DNA of 64,000 nucleotides from Porphyrobacter sp. (GCA_017744315.1 JAGIBN010000007.1:118824-182823); one strand, 5' to 3'; counted from the first letter of the stretch, positions 36,111 through 44,654 are shown. Translations and numbers: made by a program. The notes: generated by a model from the letters alone, not told the origin.

Positions 36111-36554
36111 TTAGACCGCAGAACCGGCCATCGCCGCCAGGGTCACGGCGGGAAGGAAGCCCAGCAAGGTCGCGAGGGCGAAGCTTCGGGCCTTCAATGG
36201 CGACAGGGCGCAGGCCGCCGTCACCAGCATATGCGGCATCCCCAGCAGCCTGAGCCCGAGAAGGTAGAAGAAGCCGCGTTGCGAGATATCTCGGTCGAAC
36301 CGTTCGAGCCGGGGACCCCAGCGTCTTCGTAGGCGATCGGAAAGCGAGCGGCGAGCGAGGAGGAACAAGCCATGGCTCCCGAGCACCGCCCCGAGCACGA
36401 CCACGAGCATCCCGAGCCATCCGCCGAGGAGGGCTCCGGACGAGAACGAGATCGGCACCAGCACTCCGGGAACTCCGGAGCCTACCAGCGTCGCGGTGAG
36501 CACGAGGAACAGGAGGCCCAGCAGGACCTCGCTCTGCAATAATGGGCCGAGCAT
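36111..36554 (-). CDS. VTT/DedA-like (TVP38 family) membrane protein
   Basis: A protein of about 147 residues with three to four membrane helices. It has the VTT-type entry loop PGVLVPISFSSGALLGG, then GSHGLFLLARR, and a C-terminal helix pair around GLRLLGMPHMLVTAACA. DedA/TVP38 proteins act in envelope homeostasis, some as lipid scramblases or undecaprenyl-phosphate flippases. The start is uncertain: the frame is open to a GTG at 36722, but that stretch is not hydrophobic and no RBS stands out. Confidence 0.65.
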   Translation of the reverse strand: MLGPLLQSEVLLGLLFLVLTATLVGSGVPGVLVPISFSSGALLGGWLGMLVVVLGAVLGSHGLFLLARRSLSDRLRRRWGPRLERFDRDISQRGFFYLLGLRLLGMPHMLVTAACALSPLKARSFALATLLGFLPAVTLAAMAGSAV

Positions 36555-36673
36555 GCCCAATTGCCCGATGATCGGTGTAATGACGTCCACGACGGAGAGG
36601 ACGGCGAAACCGTCAATTGGTTCCTGACGATGCGACGGACCGTTGCTGTTGCAGGGAACGGCGTAAATCGGCG

Positions 36674-37141
36674 CTAGGCGACTGCGACCAGGATTGGCTC
36701 GGGCTCTTGCGAGAACGGGCACTGCGCGGGATGGCTGCCGTCAGCGTCAGGGGCACCGAACTGGTCGGTAAAGGTTTCGGCCATGGCCCGGCGGACGGCG
36801 AAAGCCGCCCAGCAGATCGCTCCGGGCAAGCCGTGTGGGACCGCCGAACTGGTCAAAGGCTGGCCCGCCTCGGGTGCGTGGCGCAGTATGCCCAGGAGCG
36901 CCCGCTCGTCCCGGGAGAATGCAGGGCTGCAGCAGCATTCGGGCTGGAGCGGTCGCTCGAGCTGGGCCTCCACCATGTCGAACAGACTGGCGCAGGCGAC
37001 CGAGAGCTCGGGCGCGGTCTCGAACAGGCTTACCGCCGATTGCATGTGAGGCAGGGGATGCTCTCCCTTCGCACGGGCAGCCACCCAGAGGCGGAACTGG
37101 CGGACGAAGATCATCGGACCGATCGCAGGGGCTTGGGACAC
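36674..37141 (-). CDS. Cys-containing protein of unknown function behind a Fur-like box
   Basis: A 155-residue soluble protein starting with GTG 37141, which has AAGGAG six bases upstream. It is rich in Cys (SVACASL, PECCCSPAF, AICWAAF, AQCPFSQ), compatible with metal or redox chemistry, but no standard motif is met. An inverted repeat resembling an iron-regulator box lies about 30 bp upstream. I do not recognise the family. Its 3' end overlaps the open frame upstream of the VTT gene, another reason to prefer the short start there. Confidence 0.6.
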   Translation of the reverse strand: MSQAPAIGPMIFVRQFRLWVAARAKGEHPLPHMQSAVSLFETAPELSVACASLFDMVEAQLERPLQPECCCSPAFSRDERALLGILRHAPEAGQPLTSSAVPHGLPGAICWAAFAVRRAMAETFTDQFGAPDADGSHPAQCPFSQEPEPILVAVA

Positions 37142-37168
37142 GTCAGGCTCCTTCCAATCGCATGCTAT

Positions 37169-37183
37169 TGCGAACCATTCGCA
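37169..37183. promoter_or_regulatory. Fur-like inverted repeat
   Basis: Perfect repeat TGCGAA-CCA-TTCGCA, flanked on the minus strand to read ATGCGAATGGTTCGCAAT, close to proteobacterial Fur boxes. It lies about 28 bp before the GTG of the Cys-containing gene. Confidence 0.45.
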
Positions 37184-37373
37184 TCTGTAAAGTCCCAATC
37201 GACGACACGAGCAATTTTCACGAAAATACCCCAGCCTTGCATTCCCACCCCAAACCTGTATGTGCCCGCCTTCCTCGGCGGTCATGACTGCCAGGAAACC
37301 CCAAGAAAGCCGGAGGGGCCCCGTCATTCGGACAGACAAGCCAACGATCGGCCGAAGTGAAAGGAACGCGAAC

Positions 37374-37739
37374 ATGCCGCTTTACGAGCATGTATTTCTC
37401 GCGCGCCAGGACTTGAGCCAAGCTCAGGTTGACGCGCTCGCCGCCAACGTCACGGAAATCGTGGAACAGGGCGGTGGCAAGGTTACCAAGACCGAGACCT
37501 GGGGTCTCAAGAGCCTCGCCTACAAGATCGACCGCAACCGCAAGGCGCACTTCGTGCTCCTGAACATCGAGTGCCCCGGCCCCGTCGTGGCCGAGCTCGA
37601 GCGTCAGAACCGCATCAACGAAGACGTGATCCGCTGGCTCACGATCGCCGTTGAAAAGCATGAAGAAGGTCCGTCGGCGCAGATGCGCAAGAACGAACGT
37701 GACCGCAAGCGTCGCGAACGCGATGGGGAGCGCATCTAA
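37374..37739 (+). CDS. rpsF: 30S ribosomal protein S6
   Basis: A 121-residue S6 with [15 protein letters not shown], the [20 protein letters not shown] core and a charged C-terminal tail. It binds S18 in the small-subunit platform. ATG 37374 follows AAAGGAAC at 8 bases; the longer upstream open frame is not S6-like. It is first in the rpsF-rpsR-rplI operon, with its stop overlapping the rpsR start by one base. The 232 bp upstream presumably hold the operon promoter; I could not define it. Confidence 0.97.
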   Translation: MPLYEHVFLARQDLSQAQVDALAANVTEIVEQGGGKVTKTETWGLKSLAYKIDRNRKAHFVLLNIECPGPVVAELERQNRINEDVIRWLTIAVEKHEEGPSAQMRKNERDRKRRERDGERI

Positions 37740-37963
37740 TGGCACGTCCGTTTTTCCGCCGCCGCAAGTCCTGCCCGTTCTCGGTCAAGGACGCTCCGGT
37801 TATCGACTTCAAGGACACGCGTCTGCTGCAGGGCTTCATGTCCGAGCGTGGCAAGATCGTCCCGAGCCGCATCACCGCCGTTTCCGGCAAGAAGCAGCGT
37901 GAGCTGGCCCGTGCGATCAAGCGCGCGCGTCACCTCGGCCTGCTGCCCTACATCGTGAAGTAA
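37739..37963 (+). CDS. rpsR: 30S ribosomal protein S18
   Basis: A 74-residue S18 with [12 protein letters not shown] at the N-terminus, [19 protein letters not shown] in the middle and [10 protein letters not shown] near the end. It heterodimerises with S6. It starts on the last base of the rpsF stop, so translation is coupled, and is followed 13 bp later by rplI. Confidence 0.97.
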   Translation: MARPFFRRRKSCPFSVKDAPVIDFKDTRLLQGFMSERGKIVPSRITAVSGKKQRELARAIKRARHLGLLPYIVK

Positions 37964-37976
37964 GGAGGGCAGACCG

Positions 37977-38588
37977 ATGCAAATCATCCTGCTCGAACGT
38001 ATCGAGAAGCTCGGCACGATCGGCGACGTCGTAACCGTCAAGGACGGCTACGCCCGCAATTTCCTGCTGCCGAACAAGAAGGCGCTCCGCGCCAACGAGT
38101 CGAACCGCAAGGTTTTCGAAGCCAACCGCGAGCGTCTCGAAACCGAGAACGCCCAGCGTCGTGACGAAGCCGCCCAGGCTGGTGCGAGCGTTGACGGTGC
38201 CGAATTCGTCCTGATCCGCGCTTCGTCGAACTCTGGCCAGCTTTACGGCTCGGTCAGCGTTCGTGACGTCGCCGACGCACTCAAGGCGCTTGGCCACAAC
38301 GTCAACAAGTCGCAGATCATCCTGGAGCGTCCGATCAAGACGATCGGCCTGTTCGACGTTCGCGTCGCTCTGCACCCGGAAGTCCACGTCATCGTGAAGG
38401 CCAATGTGGCCCGCTCGGACGACGAGGCCGAACTGCAGCGCCAGGGCGTCGACGTGATCGGCCAGATCGCCGAGGAAGACCGCTCCGAGACCGAAGGCTT
38501 CACCGAAGCTCTCGATCCGAACCTGGAGCCGGGCGAACTTCCGCCGGCCGAAGACGCGGAAGCCGGCGACGAAGCTGCCGAAGCCTAA
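37977..38588 (+). CDS. rplI: 50S ribosomal protein L9 with acidic C-terminal tail
   Basis: A 203-residue L9. The N-domain has MQIILLERIEKLGTIGDVV and VKDGYARNFLLPNKKA; the C-domain includes KSQIILERPIKTIGLFDV. About 50 extra residues (from about 150; rich in Glu/Asp/Ala) lengthen it beyond the usual ~150. Such tails occur in sphingomonads. It ends the operon before a terminator. Confidence 0.96.
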   Translation: MQIILLERIEKLGTIGDVVTVKDGYARNFLLPNKKALRANESNRKVFEANRERLETENAQRRDEAAQAGASVDGAEFVLIRASSNSGQLYGSVSVRDVADALKALGHNVNKSQIILERPIKTIGLFDVRVALHPEVHVIVKANVARSDDEAELQRQGVDVIGQIAEEDRSETEGFTEALDPNLEPGELPPAEDAEAGDEAAEA

Positions 38589-38612
38589 GCGACTTCAAAT
38601 CGAACAAATTGG

Positions 38613-38645
38613 AGGGCGCGGTTCGAAAGGATCGCGCCCTTCGAC
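38613..38645 (+). terminator. Terminator of rpsF-rpsR-rplI
   Basis: Stem AGGGCGCG/CGCGCCCT (38613-38620, 38633-38640) with a 12-base loop, followed by a pyrimidine-rich stretch, 24 bp after the rplI stop. Confidence 0.75.
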
Positions 38646-38932
38646 TTTCTGGCGATGAGACGGGCGTTAGTTCAGGGGTTTTTCGGACCCCTTTCCCCCG
38701 AGAACGGCGAATTTCATCGTTCGATTGGCTCATTTCGCCGTGGTTAAAGCAATTAGTCCCTGATTATGAACGAGCCACAGAAATTCCCGTTCAAACCTCG
38801 GGTTTCCCCCTATTCCCTAGAATTGTGAACGAGCGATTGTGCAAGTCGCGCCACCGCCGTGAGCTGAAACGGGGAACCGATAAGCTCTTCCGGAGTCGTG
38901 ATAGGTGAAAGCTCCAGCAGGGGAATAGTTAA
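38646..38932. other. Gene-free interval before the lipoprotein gene
   Basis: No supported gene. It contains a second hairpin (AGGGGT/ACCCCT, 38674-38692) and two copies of TGAACGAGC about 60 bp apart (near 38767 and 38826). It is AT-richer than its neighbours, consistent with a promoter or regulated leader for the lipoprotein at 38933. Confidence 0.5.
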
Positions 38933-39229
38933 ATGACTAACCTGAAGGGTAAACTAGCCACCGCCGCCCTAATTGTTGTGTCCGCTTCAGGTGTGGGCGG
39001 TTGCGCCACCACGGAATATGTGGACCAGCAGATTGCGACGGTGAACCAAAGGATCGACGGAGTAGAGTCGAGACTGGTTCAAACCGAGAATACGGCCAAC
39101 ACCGCGCTTTCCCAAGCGCAGGCAGCCAATACCGCTGCGACGAACGCCAACCGGCGTCTCGATGCGGTTGAGCAGCGCCTGAACGCGCCGCCGCCGCCGC
39201 CCCCGCCGCCGAGAGCTCCGCGGAACTGA
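38933..39229 (+). CDS. Braun-like (Lpp/alanine-zipper) coiled-coil lipoprotein
   Basis: A 98-residue lipoprotein with lipobox GVGGC (Cys about 24). A long heptad-repeat helix follows (QQIATVNQRIDGVESRLVQ, ending at RRLDAVEQRLN), then a run of eight prolines and a short basic end. It resembles Lpp-type outer membrane lipoproteins but lacks the C-terminal Lys that E. coli Lpp uses for murein attachment. The Pro run could span towards the cell wall. An L,D-transpeptidase gene follows directly. Confidence 0.78.
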   Translation: MTNLKGKLATAALIVVSASGVGGCATTEYVDQQIATVNQRIDGVESRLVQTENTANTALSQAQAANTAATNANRRLDAVEQRLNAPPPPPPPPRAPRN

Positions 39230-39271
39230 TACTTGTTCAGCGGCAGTTTATGCCTAAGTTCTAAGTCAATG

Positions 39272-39302
39272 GACCCGACCGGGTAACCGGTCGGGTCTGT
39301 TT
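39272..39302 (+). terminator. Intrinsic terminator after the lipoprotein gene
   Basis: Eleven-base perfect stem GACCCGACCGG/CCGGTCGGGTC with a GTAA tetraloop, followed by TGTTT. It ends only 13 bp before the next ATG. Confidence 0.85.
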
Positions 39303-39315
39303 CACTGACTGTCCG

Positions 39316-40131
39316 ATGCGCCACCTTAATCGATTGATCCTCCCTGTCCTGGTTGCCGGAAGCCTGATGCTTCCTCCGACACTGCTCGCCCAGCCGCGCA
39401 GTCCGGAACGCGCGACCTCTCGTCCGCAACCGCCGTCGGCCGCTGACAAGCCTGGCGCGGCGCGTCCCGGGACGACCACACCCACCACCAGACCACGCGC
39501 GCCGGCCACCGGTCCGGGAAGCGCGCAGGCCGCTCCATCTGCGCCAGCCATTTTCGCGCCGACTGAAACCTCAGCCGCAACCACCCGCGTCACGCGCTGG
39601 GTGATCGACACGAACGACAACGGCTCCCTGCCCTTCATCATCATCGACAAGAAGGCGGCGACGGTGTTCGTCTACGATGCCAAGGGCAAGCAAATCGGCG
39701 AAACTCCGGCGCTGCTGGGGATCACAGACGGCGATGATTCCACGCCTGGTGTCGGCAGCAAGACCCTCGCCGAGCTCGGCCCGGCCGAGAAGACCACTCC
39801 CGCCGGACGCTTCGTCGCTCGCATCGGCCCGGCCAGCACCGGGCAGAAAGTGCTGTGGGTCGATTACGACACCTCAGTGGCGCTGCATGCGGTCGTGACG
39901 GGGAACAAGAAGGAACGGCGCCTGGAGCGGCTGCTGTCGCCCACCACGAGCGACAACCGCATCACTTACGGTTGCATCAACGTGCCGGCGCACTTCTACG
40001 CGCAAAGCGTCCAGCCGATCTTCGAGAAGACCGGCGGCATCGTCTACGTCCTACCGGACAAGAAGCCCCTCGAGGTCGTCTTCCCGCCCCTGCGCGGTTC
40101 ACGCATCGCGATGCAGCGGGTCAGTTTCTAA
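39316..40131 (+). CDS. L,D-transpeptidase (YkuD family)
   Basis: A 271-residue secreted protein. A signal peptide (to LLAQ) is followed by a Pro/Ala/Thr-rich linker (about 27-85) and a YkuD domain. The catalytic segment is ALHAVV, then SDNRITYGCINVP with the nucleophilic Cys. It crosslinks murein peptides or anchors proteins to murein in the periplasm. No RBS is evident, because a terminator stem occupies the upstream sequence. The 3' end overlaps the convergent DUF5818 gene by 4 bp. Confidence 0.88.
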   Translation: MRHLNRLILPVLVAGSLMLPPTLLAQPRSPERATSRPQPPSAADKPGAARPGTTTPTTRPRAPATGPGSAQAAPSAPAIFAPTETSAATTRVTRWVIDTNDNGSLPFIIIDKKAATVFVYDAKGKQIGETPALLGITDGDDSTPGVGSKTLAELGPAEKTTPAGRFVARIGPASTGQKVLWVDYDTSVALHAVVTGNKKERRLERLLSPTTSDNRITYGCINVPAHFYAQSVQPIFEKTGGIVYVLPDKKPLEVVFPPLRGSRIAMQRVSF

Positions 40132-40343
40132 ACCCGTAGCAGCGCGGGCTTGATGCGATAAACGTCGATCAGGTCGAACTCTGCGCGGATCCCTTCGATC
40201 GTCACACGTTGGCCAAGGTATTTGCGGGCACCCCATACCGCCACATCGAGCTGCCAGACGCCGCCACCGTCCGTGGCCAGCGAATAGCCCCAGTGCCCGA
40301 GTTGCAAGGTTCCGGTCTCCACGTGCCGGTCGCCCTTCGCCAT
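40128..40343 (-). CDS. Small DUF5818-like protein
   Basis: A 71-residue protein with LGHWGYSLATDGGGVWQLDV, then YLGQRVTIEGIRAEFDLIDV. It looks like a small OB-type beta-barrel of a kind frequent in sphingomonads (DUF5818-like). GGGAGG lies about 10 bases before the ATG. Function is unknown. Confidence 0.7.
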   Translation of the reverse strand: MAKGDRHVETGTLQLGHWGYSLATDGGGVWQLDVAVWGARKYLGQRVTIEGIRAEFDLIDVYRIKPALLRV

Positions 40344-40409
40344 TTCTCTGTCCCTCCCGAAAGCCGATCGCGGTACGCCCCCGCTTCGACTTCACACCAT
40401 GATCCCTGG

Positions 40410-40690
40410 TGATCGGGGAGTTAGTAAACCGAGCATAGCCGGCCCCTACGACCTTTAGGCTGGTGAGCCCTGGACATACGTCGCAGGCTCCCCGACCATA
40501 GGGTCAAGGATGTGGGGACTGCATCGTGCAGTCCAACCGCTATACTCGGGGTTACTACGCCCCAGAGCCGTGCGTGGCGGCTCCGCTGACGCTTATGCGG
40601 CGAAGGCCTGCCGCGGGCAACCAATTTAAGTCCATTTTGGTTAGGCCATCGGCCGAGCGATATCTCTGAAATCACGAGATAAAATTGCCG
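40410..40690. other. Structured non-coding interval, candidate small RNA or leader
   Basis: No supported protein between 40344 and 40808. The stretch carries consecutive stable hairpins: GGACTGCA/TGCAGTCC with a TCG loop (40516-40534), CTCGGGG against CCCCAGAG around TTACTACG (about 40546-40568), and GAGCCG/CGGCTC directly after. I could not match it to tmRNA, SRP RNA or RNase P RNA, and the strand is unclear. Confidence 0.35.
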
Positions 40691-40808
40691 AGACAGACTC
40701 CCTTTCGAATCTCCGGTGTGTCACAACTGTCCTCGCATGGGCGGTGCCGGCCCAACGCGGCTGGTGGGAGATCATGCGGAAAAGCACGGCATTCTGCCGC
40801 GACGCGCG

Positions 40809-41738
40809 TCAGCGAACGGGGGGCGTTGGATGACTAGGCTCGTTTCCGACCTCCTCATCGAAGAGGTCAGGCTCATCTCCCGGAAGCCTGGGCTGATCTA
40901 GAAAGACCGTCCTTTTCTCTCGCAAGCCGTAAGCATTGGCCCACCTGTACTCGCAGATCGTCTTGTCCGTCGTAAAGCGGGTGTCAAAGATCATCTTGAG
41001 ACCGAGCGCCACGCCAAGGTCCATGCTCTCAAAATATGAAGCCTCCTCTTCGTCAAGCATGACGCTTCCAAATACTTTGCGAGTTACGCCTTCAGGGCAG
41101 GCGGCAATCTTGATTGGCCTGCCAGTGAAAGCGTGTTCGAATCCTCTGTCACCACTCGGCACCAAGAGCAGAGACGGCCACACCCTAAGGTTCGTCGCTG
41201 GCAGCTTCCCAAGGTTTTTGATGCAGAAAGTGAACTCGATAAAGATTGGCCCTTCTTCGGAGAACGATTCCTTCCAATCAACGGCGTGCAGATAGACGAA
41301 GGGCCGCGTTTCGATTTCGAGCGCTCGCTCCGCTACGTCGGCGGTACGTTTGGTCTCTCGGAACGTGAACCAAACCAATCCGATACCGAAGATACTCAGG
41401 AAGAAGCCTACAAAGGCAACAAGCCCCATAAGGCTTGTCCATCGCGCTACAGTTTCTTGGGCCTGCAGATCACGCTCGCTGCGCTCCTCATCTCGGCCGA
41501 CCTCTATTGCCCTTTGGATACATCCAATCTGAGTCAGAGGCGCGAGCTTGGCGCAAACCTCCTTTATCTGCTCTTCGACGCCTTTGACATAATGTTTGGC
41601 GGCGTAATCGGCTTCCGCCTGGCTACGAGCCTGTTGGGCTGACATATTCCAAATGAAAGCAATCCATAGCGCGACCCCGAGAGCTCCAACGCTTATTCGA
41701 AAATAGAAACCGATGTTGTGCCGATAACTTCCAAGCAT
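40809..41738 (-). CDS. Membrane protein of unknown function, AT-richer than surroundings
   Basis: A 309-residue protein. An N-terminal membrane helix (ISVGALGVALWIAFIWNM) is followed by a periplasmic coiled section with two Cys (VCAKLAPLTQIGCIQ), a second helix (LVAFVGFFLSIFGIGLVWF) and a C-terminal cytosolic beta-rich domain (ETRPFVYLHAVDW). I do not recognise the family. Base composition is noticeably lower in GC than neighbouring genes, and non-coding stretches flank it on both sides, which suggests acquisition by transfer. Confidence 0.65.
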   Translation of the reverse strand: MLGSYRHNIGFYFRISVGALGVALWIAFIWNMSAQQARSQAEADYAAKHYVKGVEEQIKEVCAKLAPLTQIGCIQRAIEVGRDEERSERDLQAQETVARWTSLMGLVAFVGFFLSIFGIGLVWFTFRETKRTADVAERALEIETRPFVYLHAVDWKESFSEEGPIFIEFTFCIKNLGKLPATNLRVWPSLLLVPSGDRGFEHAFTGRPIKIAACPEGVTRKVFGSVMLDEEEASYFESMDLGVALGLKMIFDTRFTTDKTICEYRWANAYGLREKRTVFLDQPRLPGDEPDLFDEEVGNEPSHPTPPVR

Positions 41739-41852
41739 GCAGCAAGTACACCGCCGAAAATTCCCCCACCAATCTTATTGCGGATATTGGCCTCGTTGTC
41801 ATCTACTCGGCAGCGATAACCAGCGTGTTGCCGGTCGGGCACCAAATGATTT

Positions 41853-41884
41853 GAGCCCCCAACCGTAGCAGCGGTTGGGGGCTC
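41853..41884. terminator. Strong hairpin between 40809 gene and M2 peptidase
   Basis: Twelve-base perfect stem GAGCCCCCAACC/GGTTGGGGGCTC with an 8-base loop; on the plus strand GATCTTTG follows. It probably stops transcription from the M2 gene, or from an unseen small RNA on the plus strand. Confidence 0.6.
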
Positions 41885-41980
41885 GATCTTTGAAAGGCAG
41901 TCAGTGGATGAAACTCTGCTGCCGCAGCACTATCAAAATTGTCATTAAAATTCAATAGATTATTTTAAACCAACCGAGCC

Positions 41981-43831
41981 CTACCAGCCCGCGGTCTTGC
42001 CCCTGTTCTGCTCGTCCAGCCACGCCTTGAGCGGGGCGAAGTATTCGGCCATCGCCTTGCCGCTCATCTCGCGGGTGCCGGTGAAGACCTCCAGAGCGTC
42101 GGGCCAGGGCTTGCTTGCGCCCATCTCCAGCATCGCGTTGAGCTTCGCGCCGACTTCCTTGTTGCCGTAGAAGCTGCAGCGGTGGAGCGCGCCCTTCCAG
42201 CCGGCCTGATCGCACGCGGCCTTGTAGAACTGGAACTGCAGCACGCGGGCGAGGAAATAGCGCATGTACGGCGTGTTGCCGGGGACGTGGTACTTCGCGC
42301 CCGGATCGAAGGCGTTGGCAGGACGCTCTACCGGCGGCGTGATGCCCTGGTATTCGCGCTTCAGGTCGACCCAGGCCTTGTTGTAGTCGGCGGTCGGGAT
42401 CGAGCCATCGAACACGCCCCAGCGCCACTTGTCGACCAGCAGGCCGAACGGCAGGAACGCCACCTTGTCGAGCGCCTCGCGCAGCAGCAAGCCGATGTCC
42501 TTGTCCGCACTCGGTACGTCGGCGCGGTCGAGCAGGCCGATCTGCACCAGGTATTCGGGCGTGATCGAGAGCGCGATCATGTCACCGATTGCCTCGTGGA
42601 AGCCGTCGTTGGCGCCGTTGAGGTGCAGGTAATCGTGCTGATTGTAGGCGCGCTGGTAGTAGTTGTGGCCAAGCTCGTGGTGGATGACCTTGAAGTCGTC
42701 CCCATTGCGCTTGATGCACATCTTGATGCGCAGGTCGTCCTTGTTGTCGATGTTCCAGGCGCTGGCGTGGCACTGCACCTCGCGGTCGGCCGGCTTCACG
42801 AACAGCGAGCGCTCCCAGAAGGTCTGCGGCAGGGCGGCGAAACCGAGCGAGGAGAAGAAGTTCTCGCCCGCGCGGACCATGTCGAGCTCGGTCATGCCCT
42901 TGGCTTCGATCAGCGCCGTCAGGTCATAGCCGAGGTCGCCGGCGCCCGGAGGCGCGACGATGGGGTAGATGTTGCCCCATTCCTGAGCCCACATGTTGCC
43001 GAGCAGGTCGGCGCGGATCGGGCCCGTGGCCGGCTGCACCGCGTCACCGTACTTCTCGTTGAGCTTGGTCCGAACGTAAGTGTGCAGCGCCAGGTAGAGC
43101 GGCTTGAGATCGTCCCACACCTTGTCGGTCAGTTCGGCGAACTCATCGGGCGGCATGTCATAGTTGGAGCGCCACATCGCGCCGGTGTCGGCAAAACCGA
43201 GCTCCTTCGCGCCCTCATTGGCGATGGTGACCATGCGGGCGTAGTCATCGCGCATCGGCGCGCCGACGTTGTCGTGCCAGCTGGCCCACATCTCGGCAAA
43301 CTCAGCCGGAGTGCGCTCCATGTTGCCCATCTCGGCCTCGATGTCCGAGCCAGAGATAGGCTGGCCGTTAAGCGTGCCCTTCCCCTTGGCGTATTGCGAA
43401 GAGAGGTCGGTGGCGATCTCGTTGAGCTCGGTCGCTGCACCCGGACGCGTCGGCGCGGGCAGGACGATGCCGGTGCGCAGGATCGTCAGCTTGCGTTCGA
43501 CGACCGGGTCGAGCCCCGGCACCTGCGCAAACTGCGCGGCTTCCAGTGCGTACTTGACCGACTTCTCGGTGCCGACCGCGTTGATCGCCGCCGTCAGCGT
43601 GTCGGTGTCGAAGTTCACGAACGTGGCGTTGACCCAGTTCATCCGGCCGGCATCGACCGAGTAGGTGAACAGGTCGGCCTCAACCGCCTTGAGAAAGTCC
43701 GCCGCGCCCTGCGGGGTCTTCGGGAAAGCGGAAGCGGCCTGACCAGCCGGGGCATCCTGCGCCACGGCCGGAGCCGTCAGACCGGCGGCGAGCGCCAGTG
43801 CGGCAGCGGATGCGAGAACCTTGAACTTCAT
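41981..43831 (-). CDS. M2-family peptidyl-dipeptidase (ACE-like)
   Basis: A 616-residue zinc peptidase with a signal peptide (MKFKVLASAAALALAAGLTA, cleavage at AVAQ). The zinc motif is HHELGHNYYQ, with the downstream Glu in GFHEAIGDM; ARVLQFQFYKAAC and CSFYGNKEVG are also M2-like. It is a periplasmic dipeptidyl carboxypeptidase. Start ATG 43831 has GAGG 9 bases upstream; the in-frame ATG at 43846 lacks one. Confidence 0.93.
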   Translation of the reverse strand: MKFKVLASAAALALAAGLTAPAVAQDAPAGQAASAFPKTPQGAADFLKAVEADLFTYSVDAGRMNWVNATFVNFDTDTLTAAINAVGTEKSVKYALEAAQFAQVPGLDPVVERKLTILRTGIVLPAPTRPGAATELNEIATDLSSQYAKGKGTLNGQPISGSDIEAEMGNMERTPAEFAEMWASWHDNVGAPMRDDYARMVTIANEGAKELGFADTGAMWRSNYDMPPDEFAELTDKVWDDLKPLYLALHTYVRTKLNEKYGDAVQPATGPIRADLLGNMWAQEWGNIYPIVAPPGAGDLGYDLTALIEAKGMTELDMVRAGENFFSSLGFAALPQTFWERSLFVKPADREVQCHASAWNIDNKDDLRIKMCIKRNGDDFKVIHHELGHNYYQRAYNQHDYLHLNGANDGFHEAIGDMIALSITPEYLVQIGLLDRADVPSADKDIGLLLREALDKVAFLPFGLLVDKWRWGVFDGSIPTADYNKAWVDLKREYQGITPPVERPANAFDPGAKYHVPGNTPYMRYFLARVLQFQFYKAACDQAGWKGALHRCSFYGNKEVGAKLNAMLEMGASKPWPDALEVFTGTREMSGKAMAEYFAPLKAWLDEQNRGKTAGW

Positions 43832-43898
43832 TCGGACCAACCTCATTCCCTGAAAGCAGTTTCAATGCAAACCGGTCTGGACTGGCTATCCGGCCAAA

Positions 43899-44654
43899 TC
43901 AACCCGCGAGATAGCGGGCAATCGCGATCCCGAGGTCAGGTTCGGTCACGGATCCCATGTGAGTTCCCGGAATCTCCTCGAAGCGACCGTTCGGCAAAGC
44001 CTCCGCCAGCTTTTGCGGAGAACCATTGTCGCGGTCATTGTCCCCACACAGAACCAGCGTCGGCATGGTGATGGCCGCGAGATCTTCCCGGCCCGTGTCG
44101 TCGACCGACTTGAGCAGCAGCCGTGCGGCTAAACGGTCGATCTTCATGGTCTTCATGAACTGCACCGCCATATAGGCCGGGTCGCCCTGCTTGACCTCCG
44201 CGAAGCGATCGATGGCGTCGATGAAGAACGCGGCCCGCCCTTCCCATCCGGCCAGTCCTTCGAGGCCCATCCCCGCGAGCACCAGCTTGCGCGGTGCCAG
44301 GCCCGAGATCACCGCACGCGCCGCTGTCCGGGCACCGAGCGAAAAGCCGACCAGGTCGAAGTCCTCCAGTCCGGTAGCTTCGACCACGGCCCTGACGTCC
44401 CGCACCAGCACGTCGCGCGGATAGGATGCTCCCTCCTGCGGCGCAGCGCTTTCACCATGGGCACGCAAGTCCGGCATGATCGCCTCGAAACCGGCCTCGG
44501 CCAGGCGGGCGGCGTGGCCAAAACGGATCCAGTTCATCTGCGCGCTGGAGAACAAGCCGTGCAGCATCAGGACCGGCCTGCCCTCCCCCAAGCGGTGAAC
44601 CGCCAGCGGCGCGCCGTCGAAGCTCTCGACGATCTCCTTACGGACTTCGCTCAT
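43899..44654 (-). CDS. Alpha/beta hydrolase
   Basis: A 251-residue hydrolase. It has an oxyanion region LMLHGLFSS, nucleophile elbow GFSLGARTA (Ser about 105), a candidate acid in LCGDNDRD and His in IPGTHMGSV. The substrate is unknown. Its ATG overlaps the stop of the upstream GFA gene (ATGA), so both are translated together. Confidence 0.85.
   Translation of the reverse strand: MSEVRKEIVESFDGAPLAVHRLGEGRPVLMLHGLFSSAQMNWIRFGHAARLAEAGFEAIMPDLRAHGESAAPQEGASYPRDVLVRDVRAVVEATGLEDFDLVGFSLGARTAARAVISGLAPRKLVLAGMGLEGLAGWEGRAAFFIDAIDRFAEVKQGDPAYMAVQFMKTMKIDRLAARLLLKSVDDTGREDLAAITMPTLVLCGDNDRDNGSPQKLAEALPNGRFEEIPGTHMGSVTEPDLGIAIARYLAG

Noticed and set aside
35364..36332. Plus-strand frame across the DUF3237 gene
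   Set aside because: It covers the minus-strand DUF3237 gene, which has a signal peptide, RBS and family motifs.
38609..38908. 99-codon frame after rplI
   Set aside because: It starts inside the rplI terminator, and has no RBS and no protein-like composition.
40410..40690. tmRNA, SRP RNA or RNase P RNA in the structured gap
   Set aside because: No tag reading frame, no SRP tetraloop core and no RNase P conserved box on either strand.
42182..44071. 629-codon frame opposite the M2 peptidase
   Set aside because: The M2 peptidase on the minus strand has signal peptide and zinc motifs, while this frame is Val/Arg/Asp-rich without domains.
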